Below the pieces are notes generated by a model. That model had not been told where the DNA came from. It was given only the letters and a program-made list of their open reading frames with translations, and searched no databases. A DNA stretch of 64,000 bases from Acidimicrobiia bacterium (GTDB taxonomy: Bacteria > Actinomycetota > Acidimicrobiia > Acidimicrobiales > Aldehydirespiratoraceae): positions 1 through 64,000 of the forward strand of contig JAJEJB010000056.1 of assembly GCA_022828135.1 (NCBI GenBank), given 5' to 3'. This document shows positions 34,263-43,614 of the stretch, one piece after another. Within the stretch, counting starts at the first letter, position 1; every line of letters begins with the position of its first letter. The position numbers and the translations under genes were made by a program.

Positions 34263-37200
34263 CTATCGACGAGGGCGGGCAGGTGCGAGTGCCACCTGCA
34301 TCACATCGGCGGACCCGTCGGCGATGACGAGGCATCGTCCCGGCGCCGGTGCCAGCGCCAGGCGGGCGGGCATAGTCGCGCCGAGCAGGTCGGCGTCGAG
34401 AGGGCCGGGCCTGAACAGCACACCGGTGCGGCATGACCGCATCTCATGGAGCCAGCTGCCATAGGACGAACGGAGCCGGTCAGCCGTTGTCGAGGCCACC
34501 AGATGGCTGCGGCCCGTGGTGGACGCGGCCAGTCCGGCCAGCAATCCGGCGGTATCGCCGATCCGGTCGGCATCGTCTACCAGCAGCAGGCGACGGCCCG
34601 CCTCGCCGGCGGCTTCGTCGAGCGAACCGGCCGGCACGGCCTCCAGTCCCAGCAGGGTGGACAACTTGCCGGGCCGGTCGGCCACAACCACCACCTGCAC
34701 TCCGGCCGTGCGGGCGGCTGCGCCGATCGCGGCCAGGGCGCCGGTGCGTCCGGTGCGGGGAGGTCCCAGCACCAGGGCGTGCTCGCCGTCGTGCAGTGTG
34801 AGTCCGGCCGGTTCGAGGTCGAGGTCGCTGATGGCGAAGCGGATGTGGATGCATCGATCCTCGACCTGGGCCCCGGCGGGCAGGTCCTCGAGGCCGATGC
34901 GCTGCGGTAGGGACCCGACCCGGACAGGCTCACGCATGGCCGGCGAGGACTCGGCCGCCAGTGCGGTCGCTGCTGCGGCCAGATCGCCATTGGCGGGGCG
35001 GGCGACATGAACCTCGAGGCCGTCGCCGACCCTGACCGCCCGACCCGCAACGAGATGGGCGGTCGGCTGCTTGAGCCCGAAGCGCAAGCCGTCGCTGGCG
35101 TCGGAGGTGGCGTGAACAAGAACGACGCCGGCGGAAGAGGCGAGATCGGGCGGAAGGTCGGCCGCCCGGCCGATGCTCACCGCCACCCGCACCCCCACCG
35201 CCGGGCCGTCGCCCCATATGCGAGCGAACCGGTCGTGAGGCTCCGGCTCGCGTACCGGATCGTGGGCGCGGACCAGCCCGGCGAGATCATCCACCAGCAG
35301 CACTACCTCAGCAGAACGCTCGGACCGGCCGCCGGCTCGCCGGGCGGCAACCTCGTCGTCGAGGAGGCGCAACAGGCGAGTTCGCCGATCCCCTTCTGTC
35401 GGGGCGGCGACCGCGCCGACGTGGGGAAGGCTGTCGAGCGCCAGCAACGTACCGGCATCGAGGTCGACTCCGTAGACGTGCAGTTCGTCGGGGCTGTGGG
35501 TACGGCACAGGTCGAGGGCGACCGCGGCCAGGGTGGTGGTCGTGCCCGACCCGGGGCCGCCGATGACCGCCAAGTGGCCGGCGGCCGGCTGCCATCCGCC
35601 GGGAAACTGCCGCTGGCGGACGGGGTCGTCCACCAGCCAGGCCGCAGGCCGGCCCGGGCCGGCCGCCTCGGCGAGGCGGGCAGCGGCGACCTCGCTGGGG
35701 AGGGGCACCGGCCACGGCGAGCGAGGCTCGGCACCCCCGAGGTTGTGATGGGCGGCTCGAACGGCTTCCACCACCGAATCGAGGTCGCTGTTCTGGTCAC
35801 CGGAGGCTGGGATGGGGCCCGAGCCGACCGGTCCGACCCGCAGGCCGGTCGGGCATCGGGGTGTGCTGCCGGTCACCAGCGCCGACTGGAACGCAACGAG
35901 CTCTCCCGGCCCGAAGCGGGCCATCGCTCGGCCGGGCCGTTGACGGGGAATGCGGGCCGCGTCGGGCGAGTCGATCACGTCGTTGGAGTCGTGGCGGTCG
36001 GTCACCCTCAGGGCGATCCGGCACGAGGTGTTGGCTCTGATGTCGTCGGTCACCACCCCGGCCGGCCGCTGGGTGGCCAGCACCATGTGGACGCCAAGGC
36101 TGCGGCCCCGCTGCGCGATCCCAACCAGCGAGCGGAGGAATTCGGGCAGTTCGGCGGCCAGCGTGGCGAACTCGTCCACTACGACCACCAGCCGGGGCAA
36201 GGGATCGTCGCCCGCGTGGCCGGTGCGGGCCCGGAATGCGGCCAGGTCCTCGGCACCCGCAGCTCGCAGGCGCTCCTCGCGATGGCGCAGTTCGGCCTCC
36301 AGGCACACCAGCGCTCGCTCGGCCAGGCGGTCATCAAGGTCGGTGACCATGCCGGCTACCTGGGGCATCTCCGCGCAGCGGTCGAAAGCGGCTCCGCCCT
36401 TGTAGTCGATAAGCACGAAGGCCAGATGGTCGGGGTCCGCGGACATGGCCAGACCGGCCACAATTGACCGCAGCAACTCGGACTTGCCCGAACCGGTAGT
36501 GCCCCCAACGAGCAGGTGAGGACCATCGGCCACCAGGTCGAGCACCAGGGGTCCGTCGGCGGTCGCTCCGATGGGCGCCCGCAGGTGGTCCGTGCCGCGG
36601 GTGGCGGCCCATCGACTCTCCACCCTCTTGGGGGTCGGCTCGCCGCCGAGGAGGTCCAGCAGGGACATCGAGTCGGGGAGGTTGGCTGCCGCCGCCCGCA
36701 GTTCGGGGTCGTCGAGCCGGGCCAGGCGGGCCGCGGCACCAGTGGCGGTTGCGACGGTGACACCCCACGCCACCAGCGGGCCCATCACCGCCGAGGATCG
36801 AGGATCCACCAGTCTCAGCCGGCCGGCGTCGTGGTCGATGTCCACGATGGTGGTGCAACTGGAAGGCAGGTCGCAGACGTCGCTCGTGATCACGATCCCG
36901 GCGCACTGCTGGTGGCCGAGCACCATCCGGCCCGGCGCCGTGCGGCCCGTGAGCGTCTCCACGCCGTCGATGACGGCCAGCAACGCCCGGTGGGAGGTGC
37001 TCGCGGCGGCTGCCTCCGCGGCCGCAGCGGTGGAACCGGACTCTGTTGCCACCAGCACTCCGGGTTCGCCCCCGATGTCGATGGTGTGGGGAAGCCAGGC
37101 CAGCCACGACCATTCGGTGGCGAGCCCCGGAACCAGGCCCGCTATGGCCAAGTCGGCCGGGCCGTGAAGCACGGCGGCCTGCAGGATGAGGCTTCGGGCC

Positions 37201-38453
37201 ACGGCCCGAGCTACCGGCCGCGGGCCGACCACACCCACGACCTCGCCGGGCAGCAAGGACACCGCCACCGGCACATCGGCCAGGGGCTCGATCTCGTGTA
37301 GAGCCCTGAGCGCCTCCGGTGCGGCCAGTCCACCCCCGTCCACCTCCAGCGGCGGCGTGTAGGGCACGTCCGCGGTGCCGACACCGAGCCGCATGGCGTC
37401 GGGATCGCCGCGGCGGCGCTCCCAGCAGCGTTGTGACGGCGTCTCGGCCCGACGGACCAGCTCGGCCAGATCCGGGACGAGGGCGATGCGCCTGCGCCGC
37501 TCGGCGGTGAAGGCCGCCGGCAGTGCGGCAACGAAGTTCTCGACCCTCTGGGCTACGGCAGCGCAGGCTTGCTCATGGGAGCGAGCGACCCGTCGGCGCC
37601 GCTCCAGCCAGGTGCCCACCGTGATGAGCGGCCCGAGAGCCGCGAACACCGCCATGAACGGGCTCCACACGACGGCCAGCACGAGGCCGGCCGCCGCGGG
37701 CAGGACGATGCCCGCCCACGACAGAGGCTCCGGCTCCGGGCGGGCGGGCGGCACGGCCGGCGCTCGCAACGGGGCCGGCGATGTCGGCGGCCGGCGACGG
37801 GGCGGCCGGTTGAACGGGATTCGTCCCGCGGCCGCGCCCAACCCGGCGCGCACGGCCGCGGGCCGGTCCTTCACCGGTGTCCTCCACTGCAGGCAGGTCG
37901 CGCCCAGGCGGATCACGGCCTGGACCGGCACCCGGGTCGGGGCGGTCACGGCCTGGCCGGCCACCGCTGTTCCGTTTCGAGAGCCGAGGTCGCCGATCGC
38001 GAGCCTCTTGCCGGCCCGGCTCACCGTCACACGGGCGTGGCGGCGGGAGATCGTCGGGTCGTCGAGCACTAGGTCGCAGTCCTCCGAACGCCCTATGACC
38101 CAGGTGTCGCTCGAAGGGGGCACCAGACGCGTGCCGGACCGCAGGCCCCCGGTCACGACCAGCGTGGCCCGGCTGCCGGACCGTTTGCCATGCACCTGCG
38201 GTGATCGGGAGGGGAGCTGCTCACATCCGGGAGCGATCTCGAGCAGCGTCCCCTCCCAGATCGGGACCGACGACAGCGGCGTGCCAGGACTGTGCCAGCA
38301 GCCGTCGATGCACAGGCCGTCCCCGACGGGGTTGCCGGCTTGGTCGACCTCGCCGCGGAGCGCCGCGACGAGGTCCGCCACCGTGTAGCCGTCGAGACGG
38401 GAGTCGATCTCCATCGTCGTCTCGACGCCGCCGAGTCGGTGCCGGACCCTCAC
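34263..38453 (-). CDS. FHA-domain FtsK/SpoIIIE ATPase, EssC/EccC-like type VII secretion motor
   Basis: A 1396-residue membrane ATPase. It has an N-terminal small domain (1-90), an FHA domain (about 95-190, with GRSEDCDLVL and ISRRHARV then GSRNGT), a Pro/Arg-rich linker, two membrane segments (about 247-283) and three FtsK-type ATPase modules. Module 1 has an intact Walker A GTTGSGKSELL (650-661) and Walker B LVVVVDEFA. Module 2 reads GGPGSGTTTT and module 3 GPPRTGRTG; both lack the Walker lysine. This FHA-first layout is that of firmicute EssC/YukB rather than mycobacterial EccC. GTG at 38453 follows GGGAAGGGAGAG. The WXG100 gene lies 55 bases upstream. No EccB, EccD, EccE or mycosin gene is in the window. 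Confidence 0.88.
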   Translation of the reverse strand: MRVRHRLGGVETTMEIDSRLDGYTVADLVAALRGEVDQAGNPVGDGLCIDGCWHSPGTPLSSVPIWEGTLLEIAPGCEQLPSRSPQVHGKRSGSRATLVVTGGLRSGTRLVPPSSDTWVIGRSEDCDLVLDDPTISRRHARVTVSRAGKRLAIGDLGSRNGTAVAGQAVTAPTRVPVQAVIRLGATCLQWRTPVKDRPAAVRAGLGAAAGRIPFNRPPRRRPPTSPAPLRAPAVPPARPEPEPLSWAGIVLPAAAGLVLAVVWSPFMAVFAALGPLITVGTWLERRRRVARSHEQACAAVAQRVENFVAALPAAFTAERRRRIALVPDLAELVRRAETPSQRCWERRRGDPDAMRLGVGTADVPYTPPLEVDGGGLAAPEALRALHEIEPLADVPVAVSLLPGEVVGVVGPRPVARAVARSLILQAAVLHGPADLAIAGLVPGLATEWSWLAWLPHTIDIGGEPGVLVATESGSTAAAAEAAAASTSHRALLAVIDGVETLTGRTAPGRMVLGHQQCAGIVITSDVCDLPSSCTTIVDIDHDAGRLRLVDPRSSAVMGPLVAWGVTVATATGAAARLARLDDPELRAAAANLPDSMSLLDLLGGEPTPKRVESRWAATRGTDHLRAPIGATADGPLVLDLVADGPHLLVGGTTGSGKSELLRSIVAGLAMSADPDHLAFVLIDYKGGAAFDRCAEMPQVAGMVTDLDDRLAERALVCLEAELRHREERLRAAGAEDLAAFRARTGHAGDDPLPRLVVVVDEFATLAAELPEFLRSLVGIAQRGRSLGVHMVLATQRPAGVVTDDIRANTSCRIALRVTDRHDSNDVIDSPDAARIPRQRPGRAMARFGPGELVAFQSALVTGSTPRCPTGLRVGPVGSGPIPASGDQNSDLDSVVEAVRAAHHNLGGAEPRSPWPVPLPSEVAAARLAEAAGPGRPAAWLVDDPVRQRQFPGGWQPAAGHLAVIGGPGSGTTTTLAAVALDLCRTHSPDELHVYGVDLDAGTLLALDSLPHVGAVAAPTEGDRRTRLLRLLDDEVAARRAGGRSERSAEVVLLVDDLAGLVRAHDPVREPEPHDRFARIWGDGPAVGVRVAVSIGRAADLPPDLASSAGVVLVHATSDASDGLRFGLKQPTAHLVAGRAVRVGDGLEVHVARPANGDLAAAATALAAESSPAMREPVRVGSLPQRIGLEDLPAGAQVEDRCIHIRFAISDLDLEPAGLTLHDGEHALVLGPPRTGRTGALAAIGAAARTAGVQVVVVADRPGKLSTLLGLEAVPAGSLDEAAGEAGRRLLLVDDADRIGDTAGLLAGLAASTTGRSHLVASTTADRLRSSYGSWLHEMRSCRTGVLFRPGPLDADLLGATMPARLALAPAPGRCLVIADGSADVMQVALAPARPRR

Positions 38454-38508
38454 CGGCTCTCCCTTCCCCGGTCTCGTCTGTGCAGCGGACTCGGCCGCCG
38501 CCGCTGGG

Positions 38509-38784
38509 CTAGACCGTGTCGAGTGCGCTGACGCCCGCTTGGAGTTCGGCGGAGATGAACGTCGAGTGCTCGCCCAGCGCGTCGCAGAGCGCCCGCAGGT
38601 TGGGCCGGAACTCGGTCTCCCAGAGTTGCCGGAATCGGTCGGCTCTGGCCCCCTGCCAGGTAGTGCCGTCGATGCCGGCGCCAATGGCGCTTATCACCCC
38701 CTCCGCCGTCTCCTTCTGCCGGGCGAAGATCACCGCGAGCTGCTCCATCTGCGACTTGGACATCACCAGCATGTCGCCAGCCAT
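38509..38784 (-). CDS. WXG100-family small secreted protein
   Basis: A 91-residue helical-hairpin protein with the central turn motif W-Q-G in IDGTTWQGARADRF, flanked by two amphipathic helices, and family-typical length. ATG at 38784 follows GGGAGGG; the frame upstream to 38832 is not needed. Proteins of this type are substrates and often activators of EssC/EccC ATPases. It is directly upstream of the FHA-FtsK gene in the same direction. Only one WXG100 gene is present, so it may form a homodimer as in firmicutes. Confidence 0.9.
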   Translation of the reverse strand: MAGDMLVMSKSQMEQLAVIFARQKETAEGVISAIGAGIDGTTWQGARADRFRQLWETEFRPNLRALCDALGEHSTFISAELQAGVSALDTV

Positions 38785-38805
38785 TGACACCCTCCCTTGA
38801 TTAAT

Positions 38806-38825
38806 AGCACAAGCTTTCTTGTGCT
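38806..38825. promoter_or_regulatory. Perfect inverted repeat upstream of the WXG100 gene
   Basis: AGCACAAG (38806-38813) and CTTGTGCT (38818-38825) form a perfect 8-bp dyad with a 4-base centre. It lies about 20 bases before the WXG100 start, in an AT-richer patch, and overlaps a TATTAA-like -10 candidate. It could be an operator or a leader hairpin. The remaining bases to 38977 show no gene. Confidence 0.5.
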
Positions 38826-38977
38826 GTTTCATGTGATTGTCACACCATCATGGCAGGCTGGCAGCACGGCAACAACCCAAAGAAGGGGGAATAGCTTGAA
38901 ACATCTCGAAAATCTAGATAGAGTCTGCGTGCCGATGTAGCCTTCGAGGCCGGCAGAGGGGCGCTCGAGCCGCCGAC

Positions 38978-39781
38978 TCAAGCGGGCGTATCGTCACCGA
39001 TGGCCCTCTTGACCGAGCCGAGCAGGTCGGCCATGGCGGCCTTCACCGACTCCTGGTGGGCGGCGAGAGCCTGGAACTCCTGCCCCGAACGGATGGCAGA
39101 GCGACCCCCGAGCACGTCGAAGGCCCGATGGACCATGCGCTTGTTGATCTGGGCCAGATCGGGCGCCACGCCGGCGATGCGCACCGCCACCGCCAGCACG
39201 GCCTCCTCCAACTCCTCGGGCGGATAGGCCCGGTTGGCCCATCCCATCCGAGCCGCCTCGGAGCCGCTCACCGAGTCGCCGGTGAGCATGGCCTCCATGG
39301 CGTGGCGCAGTCCCATCAACGGCGTGTGGTACTGCCAGTCCGGCGGAGACGCCACCCTCACGACGGGATAGCCGATGCGGGCGTCGGCGGCCACGTACAC
39401 GAGGTCGCAGGCCGCCGCCAGCTCCGTGCCGCCGGCGTATGCGTACCCGTGAACCTGTGCGATGACCGGCTTGGCCAGATCCCAGACGGAGAACCAGCCG
39501 TCGCTGGCCTGGCGGGTCCACTGGCCGTCGCCGGGGGCCGACGGGTAGGGCGGGTCGTCCATGAGCCCGCCGGAGAGGTCGTAGCCCGACGAGAAGCAGG
39601 GGCCCGCACCCCGCACGATGGTGACCCGGGCGTCGGGGTCCTCGTCGAACCCGTGCAGAGCATCGAACAGCGCAGCTCGCAGAGGCGTGGAGATGGCGTT
39701 GCGCTTGTGGGGGCGGTTGAGCGTGATCCGGCGCACGTGTTCGGCCGGCTCGTCGATGAGGATCAGTTGCTCGTCGGTCAT
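38978..39781 (-). CDS. Enoyl-CoA hydratase/isomerase-family protein
   Basis: A 267-residue crotonase-fold protein. HVRRITLNRPHKRNAIS opens the fold, VRGAGPCFSSGYDLSGG is the oxyanion-hole loop, and AQVHGYAYAGGTELAAACDLVY carries the second oxyanion site. An aromatic-rich insert (DDPPYPSAPGDGQWTRQASDGWFSVWDL) follows the first loop. ATG at 39781 gives standard length. It lies upstream of the WXG100 gene in the same orientation but is separated by a 193-base gap with its own dyad. Confidence 0.87.
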   Translation of the reverse strand: MTDEQLILIDEPAEHVRRITLNRPHKRNAISTPLRAALFDALHGFDEDPDARVTIVRGAGPCFSSGYDLSGGLMDDPPYPSAPGDGQWTRQASDGWFSVWDLAKPVIAQVHGYAYAGGTELAAACDLVYVAADARIGYPVVRVASPPDWQYHTPLMGLRHAMEAMLTGDSVSGSEAARMGWANRAYPPEELEEAVLAVAVRIAGVAPDLAQINKRMVHRAFDVLGGRSAIRSGQEFQALAAHQESVKAAMADLLGSVKRAIGDDTPA

Positions 39782-39839
39782 TTGCCTGTCTCTCGTGGGC
39801 CTGTCTCGTCGATGTCTCGGGTCCTGGCAGGTGCGTCGG

Positions 39840-40901
39840 TCATGTCTGCACCACCGCAGCGTCTCGCGTGCCGGCCAGTTCGGCCGCCAGCGCGAGTCCC
39901 TCATCGTGGTCGCACCGGACTATCACGCCGGTCAGCCCCGCGGGGACGGCCTCGGACCATCGGGCCCGGATGCGCTTGGCCGAGCCGAGCAGGGACTGCG
40001 ACTCGATGTAGTCGTCGGGAACAGCCGCCACCGCCTCGTCCCGGCGCCCGGCGCGCCACAGCTCCACGATCCGGGCCGAGGCCTCGGGCCAGCCCCGGCG
40101 GGCCATGGCATCGGCGTGGAAGTTGTGAGTTTCGCTGCCCATGCCGCCCACATACATGGCGACCAGCGGCTTGCGGGCATCCACCGCGGTCCGCACGTCG
40201 TCCGTGATCTGAACCGACAGCGAGCCGAACGCTTCGAGGTCGGCCCGCAACTCTGCGGAGCGGCGGGCGCGGCCCCGGGTCAGCGGCCCGGCGTAGGTTG
40301 CGATCCCCTCGGAGCCGTAGCCCATGGGCAACCAGCCGTCGGCCACCTCCGCGGCCAGGGCCACGTTGCGGGGTCCCCCCGCCGCGATCCAGACCTCGAC
40401 GCCGGGCGCGGGGTGCAGGATCGACTTGAGCGGCTTGCCCTGGCCCAGCGCGCCGGGACCGTCGTAGGGCAGCCGGATGGCGGCGCCGTCATGGCTGACG
40501 GGCCCGTCGCGGGCCAGAACCTTGCGCATGATGGCCGTGTAGTCGCGCAGCTTGGCCACCGGCGAGCCCCACGCCGCGCCGTGCCAGCCCTCCACCACTT
40601 GGGGCCCGGATACGCCCAGGCCGATGATCGTGCGCCCGCCGCCGGCGAGGGCGTCAATGGTCATTGCGTGCATGGCGGTGGCTGCGGGGGTGCGGGCGTC
40701 GATCTGCACCACACCGGTGGCGAGCTTGATGCGGCTGGTGTGGGCGGCCAGGAAGGCCAGCGGGGACAGCGCGTCGGCGCCGTAGGCCTCGGCCGTCCAC
40801 ACGCTGTGGTAGCCGAGCCGCTCTGCGAGCTGAACGGTCGCCACCGGCACCTCGAGCGTCGCGCCCCGGTACAGGTCGAGTCCGAGCCCCAGCTTCAGCA
40901 T
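39840..40901 (-). CDS. LLM-class flavin-dependent (F420-type) oxidoreductase
   Basis: A 353-residue luciferase-like TIM-barrel protein beginning MLKLGLGLDLYRG, with TVQLAERLGYHSVWTAEAYGADAL, TSRIKLATGVVQID and LGVSGPQVVEGWHG. These are typical of actinobacterial F420-dependent oxidoreductases annotated from mycobacteria. The cofactor (F420 or FMN) cannot be settled by eye. ATG at 40901 is the family-typical start. It lies 58 bases after an enoyl-CoA hydratase gene, suggesting a shared lipid or xenobiotic pathway. Confidence 0.85.
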   Translation of the reverse strand: MLKLGLGLDLYRGATLEVPVATVQLAERLGYHSVWTAEAYGADALSPLAFLAAHTSRIKLATGVVQIDARTPAATAMHAMTIDALAGGGRTIIGLGVSGPQVVEGWHGAAWGSPVAKLRDYTAIMRKVLARDGPVSHDGAAIRLPYDGPGALGQGKPLKSILHPAPGVEVWIAAGGPRNVALAAEVADGWLPMGYGSEGIATYAGPLTRGRARRSAELRADLEAFGSLSVQITDDVRTAVDARKPLVAMYVGGMGSETHNFHADAMARRGWPEASARIVELWRAGRRDEAVAAVPDDYIESQSLLGSAKRIRARWSEAVPAGLTGVIVRCDHDEGLALAAELAGTRDAAVVQT

Positions 40902-40965
40902 GCGCGGCGACGGCTCCTCATCATCGTCAACCCTAATCTCGCCCCGAGGCCGAGCGGATAGGGAG

Positions 40966-40981
40966 CGATTCATGAGAATCG
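40966..40981. promoter_or_regulatory. Inverted repeat in a divergent promoter region
   Basis: CGATTC and GAATCG flank ATGA (16 bases, 6-bp arms) between the divergent LLM oxidoreductase and alcohol dehydrogenase genes. It is an operator candidate for either gene. No regulator gene is adjacent. The rest of the roughly 200-base gap holds only the -10 element used at 41106. Confidence 0.35.
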
Positions 40982-41105
40982 GCGCGATGCACCGAGCGAG
41001 GCCGTGGCCTGAGCGGCCCGTGAGCGAAGCGAACAAGAGCGGGAGTGGCACCGCTGCGACGCCACTGTCTCCCACCTATTCGCGCTCGCTCTAAGCTCCG
41101 TGCTC

Positions 41106-42290
41106 GTGAAGGCGCTGCGCTTCTCGCGCAAGGAGGCCCGCTACGCGGCCGCGGCCCTGGCGTCGCGGCTGCGGCCCGGAGCGGGAGCGACCTGGGGGCC
41201 GCTCAAACTGGTCGACGGCGATCCGCCCGCGCTGCCCGGCGAGGACTGGCAGCGCATCTACCCGAGACTCACCGGGATCTGCGGGTCGGACCTGGCCACC
41301 ATCGACGGCCGCTCGTCGCGTTACTTCGAGGAGTACGTCTCGTTCCCATTCGTTCCCGGCCACGAGATCGTGGCCGACACCGCCGACGGGCGCAGGGTGA
41401 TCGTCGAGCCGGTGATGGGCCACGCGGCACGGGGTTTCGACCTGCCCTATCCGGGGGCCGCGCCCGGCGACGGTGACGACTACCGCCACTTGATGAGCGG
41501 CCATCTCAAGCCGGGGCTGCAGATCGGCTTCTGCAAGTCCACCGGCGGGGGCTGGTCCACCGAGCTGGTGGCCCACGGCTCCCAGCTGCACGACGTCCCC
41601 GATTGGATGAGTGACGAGCTGGCCGTGATGATCGAGCCGGTGGCGTGCGGTGTGCACGCCGCGCTTCGGTCCGGAGCGCAGCCCGGCGACACCGTGGCCG
41701 TGGTCGGAGCGGGGACCATGGGCCTGGTTGCAGTAGCCGCGCTGCGGGGCCTGACCGAGCCCGCGTCGATCCTGGTAGGCGCCCGCTACTCGACCCAGCG
41801 CGCCCTCGCGCTGGAACTCGGCGCCGACTCGGCGGTCGATCCGGGCGAGCTGAAGCGAGCCGTGCGCCGGGCCACGGGGTCGTTCATGGTCGGCGACCAT
41901 CTCTCCGGGGGTGCCGACGTGGTCATCGACGCGGTGGGCTCGTCGGCATCGGTGGCCGAGGCCCTGTCGCTGTGCCGGCCGCGGGGCCGGGTGCTGATGC
42001 TGGGGATGCCGGCCACCGTGACTGCGGAACTGACCGGCCTGTGGCATCGCGAGACCGAGCTCGTGGGCTGTTACGCCTACGGCACCGAGGTCCGGTCCGA
42101 CGGGCGGCTCACCACCAGCTTCGATCTGGCCGTCGAGCTGGCCGGCAAGGTCGCCTTCGACCGGCTGGTGTCAGCCGTGTACCCGCTCGATCGCTACGTC
42201 GACGCGCTGAGCCACGCCGCCGAGGCGGGCCGGCGCGGCGCGGTCAAGATCGCCTTCGACATGCGTAACGAGCGCCACCGTGGCATCTGA
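41106..42290 (+). CDS. Zinc-type alcohol dehydrogenase-like oxidoreductase
   Basis: A 394-residue MDR-superfamily dehydrogenase. The catalytic-zinc Cys is in TGICGSDLATIDG, the GHE motif in FVPGHEIVAD, and the nucleotide fold in VAVVGAGTMGLVAV. The four-cysteine structural zinc lobe is not seen. GTG at 41106 is preferred over GTG at 41100 because TAAGCT (41092-41097) lies 8 bases before it, indicating a leaderless transcript. It overlaps the next flavoenzyme gene by 11 bases, so the two are coupled. The substrate is unknown. Confidence 0.83.
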   Translation: MKALRFSRKEARYAAAALASRLRPGAGATWGPLKLVDGDPPALPGEDWQRIYPRLTGICGSDLATIDGRSSRYFEEYVSFPFVPGHEIVADTADGRRVIVEPVMGHAARGFDLPYPGAAPGDGDDYRHLMSGHLKPGLQIGFCKSTGGGWSTELVAHGSQLHDVPDWMSDELAVMIEPVACGVHAALRSGAQPGDTVAVVGAGTMGLVAVAALRGLTEPASILVGARYSTQRALALELGADSAVDPGELKRAVRRATGSFMVGDHLSGGADVVIDAVGSSASVAEALSLCRPRGRVLMLGMPATVTAELTGLWHRETELVGCYAYGTEVRSDGRLTTSFDLAVELAGKVAFDRLVSAVYPLDRYVDALSHAAEAGRRGAVKIAFDMRNERHRGI

Positions 42291-43599
42291 ACGAGCCGCG
42301 AACGGCTTCGACGCGGTGGTGGTCGGCGCGGGTGTGATCGGCGCAGCCATCGCGTTCGAACTGGGAAGGCGGGGACGGCGCGCCCTGTGCGTGGACAAGC
42401 TGCCTGCCGCGGGCTTCGGCTCCACCGTCAACTCGTGCGCCATCGTGCGCTTCACGTACTCCACCTTCACGGGCGTGGCCATGTCGTACGAGGGTCTGCA
42501 GTACTGGCTGGAGTGGCCCGACTACCTCGAAGCCGGCGACGAACTCGGTCTGGTCGACTACCGGCAGTGCGGGATGGCGGCGCTGAAGGATCCCGGCGGC
42601 CACTACCTGAAGGTGCTTCCCCATTTCGACGCGATCGGGGTTGCCTACGAGGACTGGTCGACAGCCGAACTGCTGCGACGTATGCCCATCCTCGACCCCG
42701 GCATCTTCGGACCGCCGAAGCGACCCGACGACCCCGACTTCTGGGCCGAAGCCACCGAGGACCTGCCCGGCGCGATCTTCACGCCCGAGGCGGGCTACGT
42801 GAGCGACCCTCAGCTGACAACTCACAACCTGCAGCGGGCCGCGGAGTCGGCCGGAGCCGAGTTCCGCTTCGCCACCGCAGTGACGGGTATCGGCCGTAAC
42901 AACGGGCGGGTGACCGGCGTGACCCTCGACGACGGCACAGCCGTGGCCGCGCCGGTGGTGGTGAACGTGGCCGGGCCGCATTCGTACCTGATCAACCACA
43001 TGGCCGGCGTCTACGACTCGATGAACATCAAGACCAGGGCGCTGCGCCACGAAGTGCACCACGCGCCCGGGCCGCAGAGCTTCGACTACGAGCGCGACGG
43101 CTTCAACATCGCCGACGACGACAACGGGATCTACTTCCGGCCCGAGACCGGCAACCACATCCTGGTGGGCAGCACCGACCCCCGCTGCGACCCCCAGGAC
43201 TGGGTGGACCCCGACGACTACGACCAACGGCTCAGCGCCGAGCAGTGGGAGGCGCAAGTCCTGCGGCTGAGCCGGCGCCTGCCGCCGGTGGGCGTTCCTC
43301 ACGAGCGCAAGGGCGTGGTGGACCTGTACGACGTGAGCGACGACTGGATCCCGATCTACGACCGCACCGACCTCGACGGCTTCTACGTGGCCATCGGCAC
43401 CAGCGGCAACCAGTTCAAGAACGCCGGCGTGGCGGGACACTGCATGGCCGAGCTCATCGAGGCGGTAGACGCCGGCCACGACCACGACGCCGACCCGCTC
43501 GTGGTCGAAGGCCGCTACACCGGCCTGCCCATCGACATGGGCACCTTCAGCCGCAACCGGGAGATCAACCCCAACTCCTCCATGTCAGTCCACGGCTGA
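42280..43599 (+). CDS. FAD-dependent amine/amino-acid oxidase (DAO/sarcosine oxidase family)
   Basis: A 439-residue flavoprotein with the N-terminal dinucleotide fold DAVVVGAGVIGAAIAFELGRRG and the DAO-fold segment RCDPQDWVDPDDYDQRLS near the C-terminal half. The C-terminal FAD contact is FYVAIGTSGNQFKNAGVAGHCMAELI. The family oxidises secondary or tertiary amines such as sarcosine, dimethylglycine or D-amino acids. It starts at GTG 42280. With amidase, dehydrogenase and TauD genes in the same direction it forms a small nitrogen-compound catabolic group. Sarcosine or dimethylglycine would fit the betaine genes 10 kb away, but that link is speculative. Confidence 0.83.
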   Translation: MASERAANGFDAVVVGAGVIGAAIAFELGRRGRRALCVDKLPAAGFGSTVNSCAIVRFTYSTFTGVAMSYEGLQYWLEWPDYLEAGDELGLVDYRQCGMAALKDPGGHYLKVLPHFDAIGVAYEDWSTAELLRRMPILDPGIFGPPKRPDDPDFWAEATEDLPGAIFTPEAGYVSDPQLTTHNLQRAAESAGAEFRFATAVTGIGRNNGRVTGVTLDDGTAVAAPVVVNVAGPHSYLINHMAGVYDSMNIKTRALRHEVHHAPGPQSFDYERDGFNIADDDNGIYFRPETGNHILVGSTDPRCDPQDWVDPDDYDQRLSAEQWEAQVLRLSRRLPPVGVPHERKGVVDLYDVSDDWIPIYDRTDLDGFYVAIGTSGNQFKNAGVAGHCMAELIEAVDAGHDHDADPLVVEGRYTGLPIDMGTFSRNREINPNSSMSVHG

Positions 43600-43614
43600 C
43601 AGGCCAGGCCGCCC

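Noticed and set aside
35007..36467. Plus-strand open frame of 486 codons inside the FtsK/EssC-type gene
   Set aside because: It is antisense to intact ATPase motifs on the minus strand and shows no family signature.
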